16,666 bases of DNA from the NCBI GenBank assembly GCA_037447655.1, contig JBBHKE010002598.1:126001-142666 (forward strand), written 5' to 3'. Positions 1-9,400 of the stretch are shown here, in pieces. Within the stretch, counting starts at the first letter, position 1, and every line of letters starts with the position of its first letter. Source of the DNA: Zygnema cylindricum (lineage: Eukaryota > Streptophyta > Zygnematophyceae > Zygnematales > Zygnemataceae). The notes below the pieces were generated by a model that saw nothing but the letters and a program-made list of their open reading frames with translations, made no database searches and was not told the DNA's origin. The translations under genes and the position numbers were made by a program.

Positions 1-452
1 TCACAATCCCCTCTTTCTTTTTCCAAATCCTCCATCACACATCATAACCATTTAGACTCTACTTTGACGCAGCCATAACCATAGTGTCACGTGTCTTACA
101 ATTGTTAGATGGATCGGCTGACCGATGGACGATGGAATGCTTCCACTCAACTGGTTGTCAGATAGCCGTCTATGACACCGAGCATTCAAAGCCGACCAAT
201 TCCCACCCGAATGCCTAAAAGTTAGCATTGGCTCCAAGGTTACTCACGAAAAAATGAATCTAAGTAAAAATATTCAGCAAATTCATTAATTGTTAATACC
301 ATAAATATTGTTAAATAGGATAATATTTTTATTATTTATTAATTGTCACTATTAATTCCTATTTATTATTCAGTACTTAATTGTAAAATTTCATGTTTAC
401 TTCTTACTATTGATTATGATGGATCATTGATATCACTAATACATGACACATT
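1..452 (-). repeat. Exon-intron repeat unit B1 (truncated)
   Basis: Contains exon copy 100-169. The flank on its acceptor side (187-250: CCAATTCCCACCCGA, then GTTAGCATTGGCT and ACTCACGAAAAAA) matches the B units at about 2761-2820 and 7170-7230. After about position 290 it jumps to AT-rich sequence like that which precedes the next unit. About 1.3 kb of the usual B-unit intron is therefore missing, leaving intron 6 only ~390 bp. Confidence 0.65.
100..169 (-). pseudogene. Exon 7: degenerate fifth LRR copy, 2 nt short
   Basis: Homologous to the other LRR exons and open over RLSDNQLSGSIPSSIGQ, but only 70 nt long. About two bases are missing after the GGTCA that encodes Gly-Gln, relative to all four other copies. 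The tail then reads PIHLTI and the exon ends in phase 0 instead of phase 2. The acceptor is the weaker CATAG rather than [A/G]CAG, while the GTAAGA donor is intact. If spliced to another phase-2 LRR exon further left, the frame would break. It may be a decayed exon skipped in the mature message, or the transition to a different downstream exon. Confidence 0.6.
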
Positions 453-3400
453 CTTATTCACAATCCCCTCTTTTCTTTTTTCCTATCCTCCACCACACAC
501 CAAAAACATTTAAAGAAATTTTTTGATACACAACGTAACCATAGTGTCATGTGTCTTACAACTCAACGAGGGATGTGAGTTGACCGATTGACGATGGAAT
601 GCCTCCACTCAACTGGTTGTTACGAATATCTCTGTACCATCGACCATTCTCCTTCCCCTCCCCCGCCCAAGGTGTCTCTGGTTAGTATGGCCTCCAAAAC
701 TATACACAAAAAAAACTAAGTATGAGCATTTAGCATTTACAAGTGAATTTTTTTTATAGAACACCTATCTTACCCTCAATTCTCATTCTACAAACTAACA
801 AGGAGAGAAAACACCATTTGGAATATTGAAGATGTTTTCACCAAGTGGAAAAAGCAACAAAAAGCACACAAATTACAAAATGAAGATGTTCCGCTTTCCT
901 GACACCATCCCCCTCCCCCGCCCCCCCTTCCTAATTGACTCACATGCATAAACACAAAATATTACAAGGAAAAAATATATGAAATATAATTTGTTAGTTT
1001 CTTTAATTGTAGTTACATACTTTAAAATATATTCATTCTTTTAATTTCGTGCATGAGATGTATGCCCCCACCTTGCGTTCCCCAACAACATATGGCTACC
1101 CCGCCCAGCCATCCTTTTATCCAATGGGAGTTAAGAATGGCACACGGGGGCGGGTGGAGGGGGGTATAAGGCATAGATGGCTGAGTGAAAGACAGGCGAG
1201 GTAAAGGGTAGAGGGTAGGAATGGGTGGAGGGTAGTAGTGGCGAAGGGTGGAGGGTAGTGGCTACGCAGGGTTGGGGAGTAGAGGATAGGGCCACGAGGA
1301 GGGTAGAGGGCGGGGGGGCTAGAGGGTAGAGGGCAACGGGGGTGGTGGAGGATATAGGGTAGGGAAGGGGGCAGGTGGAAGTACTCATTAAATTTGGTGG
1401 AGGGTAAAGTGTTAAAGGGGGGTAGAGGGTGAGGGACCACAAGGGAGGCGGGTCGTGTTCTTTATGAGCTATGGTGCGAGTATAGAGTGTCGTTGGGGGG
1501 AAAAGGAAATTTCTATGTGTGTGTGTGTGTTTTGTTTTTTTGGAGGGATTGTAAACATCCACTTCTTTTCTATATCATGGATTTTAGGAATTTTATGAAA
1601 AAAAAACCCATTTTTGGGATTCAACGGGTGATTTTCTTTTTCATTTGCTCCATCGAGGACTTGAAATAGTGCGGATGTGGGAAAAGACGGCCGGGGGAGA
1701 GGGGGTGTTGAAGGGAATTTCTTGAAGAATATTATAAATTTTCATTGTACAACCCGCCTTAATTTTTTTGTGTTGAAATCGTCTTAGGATTTTTGAGGGG
1801 TTTTGAGGGATTTTTAGGGTATTTCTTAATGGTTCGTTGTGATCATCAAATGACTGTATAAACGAGGTGAAACTTGTTAATTTTTTCTACAATTTTTTTT
1901 TCACCCTTTTTCTTTCATTCCTATTGGATAAGTTGGGTTTCAAGTTCAAACGTGTCACTGTTTATTAAAAAAAAAAAAATGTTCGTTATGACATTGATAC
2001 GAAGTTTATGGTCGGTTCTCTACTCGAAATTAGGTTTAAACACATTTACCCACCCCATAAGTTGTTCCATTTCAAATTTTGAAGATAAAAAAAAATTATT
2101 GAATCCGCAAAATAAATTTAAAGAAAAATGAAAATTCGCAAAAATAACAACCGTTGCGAAATGCAAATTTTCCACATCAAATAACATTTGCAAATGTAAC
2201 CCCTCCCTACTCCCACCCCAGCCCCCCCACCGCCCCCAACCCTCCCGATCCATTCACAAAAAAAAACATCAAAACCATCTGAAAAAAAAATACCGAAAAA
2301 AATTATATTGAATACAATCTGTATAATAAATGTTTGTTATAATGCTTTATTTTTTATTTAATATTTCATGTTATGAATTAATATTTGTCATTTATAATTT
2401 TTTTGTAATTTTTGTATGTTTACCTTTTTTTTGTTATTTATTATTTTTTGTTTTTAATTCTTATATCATTTATTACTTTATAGTGAATTTTGTATGTTTA
2501 CTTAATTTTATTGATCATGATGTATCACTGATTATTACTCATATACAATACATTTCTATTCACGTTCCCCTCCTTTCTTTTCCCCCTCTATCCTCCACCA
2601 TACACCATAACAAATTAGAGTACAGGTTTGACGCGCCACATAACCACAGTGTCATGTGTCTTACAATTGTAGGAGGGATGTCAGTTGACCGATGGACGAT
2701 GGAATGATTCCACTCAACTGGTTGCCATCTAGATATCTGTTATACAAGGTATACGCAGCAGACCAATTCCCACCCGAGTGCCTCCAAGTTAGCATTGGCT
2801 ACAAGGTTTCTCACGAAAAAAGATAACCAACATGAACATTCAGTAACTACATGTGAAAATATTATATCAAGAACCCATATTGTAAATTATAACAACAATA
2901 GCTTTGTTAATGATTTTTAACCCCTCCCATTCGAAAAACTAAAAATGGATTTAACGCCCGTTCAAAGATTAGAGCATTTTTTTTCCTAAATAGTGGATAA
3001 AAAACCAAACAAGACAAAAAACACGAAACCTAACCCTTTTTCCTCCCTCCCACCCATATCTCAGGACACTTTACCCTCCTTACAAGCCCCCTTCCCCCGT
3101 TGCCTCTATTCTCATAAACAAAAAAAAATGATAAACAACAAAGAACGTACATAACATGCAATTCCAGAATTTTGTTTTATAACAGTTATGTTACTACGCA
3201 TTTTTTTTATTTTTGTTTTGTGGATGAGATGTATGCCCCCCGCTTGTGTGCTCACTCACATTTTTATTTCATTTTTTTTTAAACGCAGTACATATATTGC
3301 ACCAAATTTCACCTAAATTTCTCAAATATCATTATTTTTGGATTTTCTATTTTTTCCGAGTTTTCCGATGTGCACTTTGGTTTGTTTGGAAAAAAAAAAC

Positions 3401-6400
3401 TATATTTACACATTTAACAAAAAAAGCCGATGCAAAAGAAACATTTGACATTGATAAAGCTATGGTTGTTTTAGAAGGTTTTAATCCTCGCTTTTTTCTC
3501 CCACTGGTTAACAATGTTTAAACTTGCGAGCTGTTTTTTCTTTTACTTCAAAGGTTAGTTTCTAAATTTATGGGATGTTCGGTCGGCTACTCTCAATCTG
3601 GTTTAAATTATTTGACCGCGGCCTTGTAGGTAAATCTATTTCAAACAGAATAAAAAAAAGGAAAAACAAAAAAAAATCCAATAAAAATCTGAAGAAAAAT
3701 GCAAATTCGTAAAAGAAAAAACCCCAAAATTTTGAAATGCCATGTTTCCGCACCACATGACATTCTTCTCCTATCCACTCCCCCCCTTATCGTCACAAAA
3801 AAAATCATCAAAGTCATTTGAAAAGAAGAAAACATTGTAAAAAAATAGAAGGAAATTTTTGAGTCCGTTGTTTTTACACCATATAAATTTCAATCACAAT
3901 CCTCTCCACCTCTAGCCCACCCCCCTCCAGTTCGCATCCTCTCATTTTTTTCCCTCATCAAGCCACTTACTTCTCTATGATCTAATATTTTTCAGTAATA
4001 TTGTTACATAAGAAAATACAAATTTTTCAGAAAAACAATATCTCAAATATTACAGTAAAAACTAAAATGATAAAGTAGTATTATTAACGAGTGCTATGAA
4101 TTATTATGATAATTATAATGATTTTGTAATGCATTCTATTATATTTTCAACATATGTTAATATATTGACTATTATCATTATTAATTATTATTATTATGTT
4201 TTTTCTCAAGTTCTCTCATCCTTTTATAATAGTTTATTATCATGAAATATATCAAACTATATTTTATATATTTGTTAAAAATAAAGATTGTTATTTCATA
4301 TTTATTACTATTTATGATTATTTACACTTATAAACCAATATTACTACTTTTAATTCACGATGCCCTCCTTCCTCACCCCCCATCCATCACAAAATTCTAT
4401 CACTTTTGATCTGTGACATAATCATAGTGTCATGTGTCTTACAAGACTGTGACGGATGTCAGTTGACCGATAGACGATGGAATGCTTCCACTCAACTGGT
4501 TGTTATAAAGCAATCTGTAACACCGACCATTCTCCTTAGTATGGGATCCAAGACTACACAAAAAAAAACTCATTAACAACATTTAGCAAGTACAAGTGAC
4601 GATTTTTTATAAAATACCCACCTTACGCTCTCTTCTCATTTGATAAACTGACAAGGAGAGCAAATACCCTTTCAAATATTGATTTTTTTTTAACCAAGTG
4701 GGTAAAGCAACAAAAAACATACAAAATAGAAAATGAGAATTTTCCGCTCCCCTAAAACCTGTTGAGATTCTGAAGAAGAGGCCATAGGATCGATAAATTA
4801 CAAGACAGAAAGCTAAGGAAAACAAATCTCTATATGAGAAAGCAAGATTTAATTACTGAACAAAGAAAGAAGATAGATTACTTACATTACTTACATGACA
4901 AAATAAGCACTCAGTGCAAAATATAGCAGTAGGGAAAATTGGAGAGAATCATTCAGTAGATTGATGATTAATTAATGCATAGCTTTGGTACATTTTTATA
5001 TGTGTAGGTGTCGTGTAGACCTATGCAACTTGCGTGTCACGTAAAAAAATAGGATCTAACTTGTGACACACGTAGACCAATCAAAGATTGCCAAGTACAA
5101 AAATGCCTACATGCTTTTTCGTCACGTATACTCAAAATTTGCTGCGACTTAACTTAACGTACGGTACAAGTAAGCTACGACGTTTTATCAAATCTTGACG
5201 CCTACGCAAAGTTAACTTGACGTCTACGTAAATGTATCGTGACGTCTATTCAACCGTACAAGTACCAAACTGGACTTTCGGTTGACTTCTCTCTCACGTC
5301 AATTTGACTAACTTTGACTTTCTGGTCCTTAGCAGGAAATGGACACAGAATTTTAACAAAACCATCCCCCTCCCCTGCCCGCCCCCCTCTCCTAATCGGC
5401 CCACACGCTTAAAGACAAAAGATTAGAAGGAAAAAGAATATAAAATGTATTTTTAGTTTCTTATATTGTAATTAATTACTTTAAAATATTAATATTCTTT
5501 TATTTTCGTTTATGTGATGCATCCTCTCACCTTGTGTTCCCCCACAACCTCTGATTATGCCCCCCTCGCCCCTTTTTTGTCCAATGCAAGTTAAAAATGG
5601 CACAGGGGAGCGGATGGGAAGGTGTAAGGCAGAGATGGGTGAGTAGAAGCAGGCGAGGTAGAGGGTAGAGGGTAGGAATGGGTGGAGGGTAGTAATGGCG
5701 AAGGGTAGAGGGTAGTGGCTACGCAGGGTTGGAGGGTAGAGGGTAGTGCAACGATGAGGGTAGAGGTGTGGGGCCTAGAGGGTAGAGGGAAAAGGGGGTG
5801 GTGGAGGATATCGGGTAGGGAAAGGGGCAAGTGGAAGTACTCATAAAATATGGTGAAGGGTGAAGTGTTAAAAGGGGGTAGAGGGTAGAGGACTGCAAGG
5901 GAGGCGGGTGGTGTTCTTCATAGGCTGTGGTGCGAGTATAGAGTGTCATTGAGGAAAAAGGGTTGGGCGTGTGTGTGTGTGTGTGAAGGTTTTAGGTTTC
6001 TAGAGAGATTGTAAACATCTCTTTCTTTTCTATACAATGAATTTTAGAGAGATTATAAAAAAAGATCCATTTTGGGATACAAGTGATATTCTTTTTAATT
6101 TGCTCCAACGAGGACTTGAAATAGTACAGACATGTAAATGGCGGTCGGGGGATGGCGGGTGTTGAAGGGAACTTCGTGAAGATTATTTTCGTACAACCCA
6201 CCTTGTTTTGTTGTGTTGAAATCGTTCCAGGGTTTTTAAGGTTTTTAGAGATTTTTATGGTTTTCTTTAATGTTTGTTGTAATCATCAAATGATAGTATT
6301 GACGAAAAAAAAAAATGGTAAGCCTACTTTCAAACTTGTTAGTTCTTTCTTCAATTTTTTTATCACCATTTTCTTTTATTTCTATTGTGTTCAACATAAG

Positions 6401-9400
6401 GTGGGTTTCAATTTCAAACGCGTCAATTTGTATTCATAAAGAAAAAAAAAAGTTCGCTACAAAATTAATGGAAAGAAGATTTCGAGGTTGGTCCTCTACT
6501 CGAAATTAGGTTTAAACATTTGCCTACCCCATAGGTTGTTCCATTTCAAACTTCGAAGAAAAAAAAACATTTAGAATCGCAAAATAATTTTTAAAGAAAA
6601 TGAAAATTCGCAATAATATCAACAATTGCAAAATGTGGATTTTCCACACCACATGACATTTGCTTTGGTTACCCTTCCCACTCCCCCCCCCCCCCACCCT
6701 GCAATTTTTTGTCTCAAATATAAAAATCCATCAAAAAACATAAAGAAATTATAAACGCATTGATTAAACAGCCCAGAAAATTCAATCGCAATCTTCTTTG
6801 TTACATTTATTGTTTATTAGATTTTAATATAATCTATAATAAATTTCCGTTGAAAATTTCTATTTCATATTTATTATTTCATACTATGAATTCATATTTA
6901 TTTAGTATTTATTGTAGATTTTGAATGCTTACTTATTACTATTGATTATGATTCTCAATTGATATTACGCGTTTTTTTTTACTATACCCTCCTTTTTTCC
7001 ACCATCCTCCACCACACACCACAACCATTTAGAGTACAATTTTTATGGGTGACATAACCATAGTGTCATGTGTCTTACACGTGTTGTAGGGATTTGAGTT
7101 GACCGATGGACGATGGAATGCTTCCACTCAACTGGTTGCCATATAGATGTCTGCAACACCGGGCATTCGCAGCAGACCAATTCCCACCCTAGTGCCTCTA
7201 AGTTAGCATTGGCTATAAGGTTACACACGAAAAAATATATTCAACAAGAATATTTTGTAATTACATGTGAAAATATTTTATCAAACACCCATTTTATAGA
7301 TGTTAAAACCTCCCATTTGTAAAACTGAAAATGAATATAACACCCGTTTAAAGATTAGAGCATTTTTAGTCCTAAGAAGTGGAAAAAAAACAAACAAGAC
7401 ACAAAATACGAAACCTAACCCCTTTTCCCCCCCTCCCACCCATATCTCACAACTCTTTGTCCTCCTTACAACCCTCCCCCCCCCCCGCATTACCTCTAAT
7501 CTCATAAACACAAAAAAATGATAATAAAAAAAACGTACATAACATGCAATATCCAAATGCTGATTTATTCCTCTTGTTTTTTTTTTTTTTTTTTGTGGAT
7601 TGGGAGTTCCCACCACATCGACCCAAACTTCTACCCAATCAAATGCCTTCTTGCCAATATTGACACAAAATCAAATCCTTAAACATGAATGCATTCCAAG
7701 TTTGTGCATTTACAAGGTTTTTATCCACCATCACACAACCAAAAAAACACATAATCGTTGATTTAATCTTCTGTTCTACTTGATATATGTGATTTTTGAA
7801 ACAACAAAATTCACACTATGTCACTTTTTTCCGCTCACTCCCCTTCCCTCCTCGCTTTCCTACATTTTACTACTCAATTTTTCCCAATTTAATTGATTTA
7901 TTCAAAAATAATAATAAAAATATAAGGCTGTCGTGAGGGTAAAAGTATGGGGGGAGGGATAGAGGGCATATGTTACACCGAGTATCCCCACCCCATTATA
8001 GCCCACCCCCCCCCCCAATACTAGTGAGTGTAGGTTACAAGGTTATGCACGAAAAATAAAACATAGTGAAAATATTTTGTAACCACAAGTGAAAAAAAAA
8101 TAAAGGTATATTTTACAAATACTATTATGCATTATTTTGTTGGTCTCTATTTTGCGAATATTACCTTTGACCCACCCCGCAAATTTAAGACACTTAAGCT
8201 AGGTTAAAGACCCATCAAGGGTAAGAGAATTTTCCTAAAAAATAAAAATATATATATGCAAAAAATAATCAAAGTGAGAAATCTATCCGCATCCACCTCT
8301 CCCCCCCACCCATTTTCCTCATCTACACACCCTCCTCACGCCCCCAACCCCCTCCCACGCGACCGCCTCCACCTCCTCTTAAATCAGAATATCACAAGAA
8401 CGAGCAAACATGTAACATCCAACTTCATTCTTTTTCGGAATTATAGATATATAATTACAAATTTCTTTCTCGTTTTTTATTTTTGCATGAGATGCCTCCC
8501 CCCTCCTTGTGTTCACTCACAAGAATGTCAGTTTTGTGAGGTTGCCAATCTCCGCCGCAATGCTCCCCCCAAATCCATTGTAGACTAAATGTCTGCACCC
8601 CCCCTCTTATTTGTTGATGAGCAACATCCACTCGTCCTATCCCCCCACGCCACTACCTTAGAATCTTGTATGCCCAAAGGATATTTTCAGCCTTATTTAA
8701 ATCGTGATCGAACAAGTTCTTGATTCTCCCTCTTATCCCTCCCCGCCACCACCCATCCCCTTTCTTACATGTATAAAGAGAGCTTTTAACCCCACTCCCA
8801 TTGGTAGTACAAATATTGACCGCATTGTCTTCAAACCCCACTACTCTAGCTCCTCTACTGACGCATTCTCTCTAACCCTCCTCTTTACCCCACCCACCTC
8901 CCATGTCAACAAGTTGCTTCGATCACTCACCTCCACTCCCCCCTTCCCCCTCTCTCACCTTATGAGTTTTATCATTCTCTTCAACCCCTCTTTCCCTTCC
9001 CTGTTCCCCCTCGCCCCTTCCACCCTTCCTAACAAGATCCCTTATTATCGCATCCCCCTTTCCCCCTCCATTGTTTGTCCCTCTCCTCCCTAGTTCCCAC
9101 TTTTTTTCCTTTTTCATCCTTCCCCCTCTCCTCTCCTCTTTATGACACAGTTATTTATCTTCCACCCCCCCTCCCTCTCCCTTCACCCTTCCTCCCCGCT
9201 CCCTCTCCAAAAAAAATCCCTTATTCTCTCTCCCCCCCTCTCCCCTCCACCCCTCCCTCTCCTGATGATTTCCCTTTTTCGCCCACCTCCTCCCCTCCAC
9301 TCTCCCTTTTCTTGTGCGGTCCTTCCTCTCCCGCTTCTCCCCCGTTCCCCTCTGCTGCCCTACTCTCCTAGCGAGACACCTCATTACAGACTTCCTCCCT

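Larger units (their letters stand above)
453..2555 (-). repeat. Exon-intron repeat unit A1
   Basis: Begins with the T/C-rich block and LRR exon 560-631. It continues through an intron that matches unit A2 nearly end to end: the 'ACAAGGAGAG' block at 799-808, the GAGATG...CCTTG block near 1055-1076, the G-rich minisatellite, a (GT)n run, 'CGAGGACTTGAAATAGT' at 1654-1670, and 'CTCTACTCGAAATTAGGTTTAAACA' near 2018-2042. By eye A1 and A2 are roughly 80% identical with many small gaps. No protein-coding potential outside the exon. Confidence 0.7.
4354..6975 (-). repeat. Exon-intron repeat unit A2, interrupted by a solo LTR
   Basis: Contains LRR exon 4443-4514 and the same ordered intron blocks as A1 ('ACAAGGAGAGCAAATACC' at 4650, G-rich minisatellite at 5590-5915, (GT)n at 5969-5985, 'CGAGGACTTGAAATAGT' at 6109-6125, 'CTCTACTCGAAATTAGGTTTAAACA' at 6495-6519). 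Removing the 604 bp of LTR plus target duplication brings it to about 2.0 kb, close to A1. Confidence 0.7.

Noticed and set aside
52-237. Continuous minus-strand frame through the first LRR copy, read as a small LRR peptide gene
   Set aside because: The frame crosses an acceptor and a donor that are conserved in all copies. Only the part between them resembles LRR. The other copies have stops or frame changes outside the exon.
1117-1562. Pro/Leu/Tyr-rich minus-strand frames, with a relative at 5591-5949
   Set aside because: They lie in the G-rich minisatellite. The two copies do not keep the same frame or ends, so the similarity is at DNA level only.
7043-7228. Continuous minus-strand frame through the exon 3 region as a separate small gene
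   Set aside because: It uses a different frame from the LRR across the exon. The conserved LRR reading needs splicing at 7150 and 7079.
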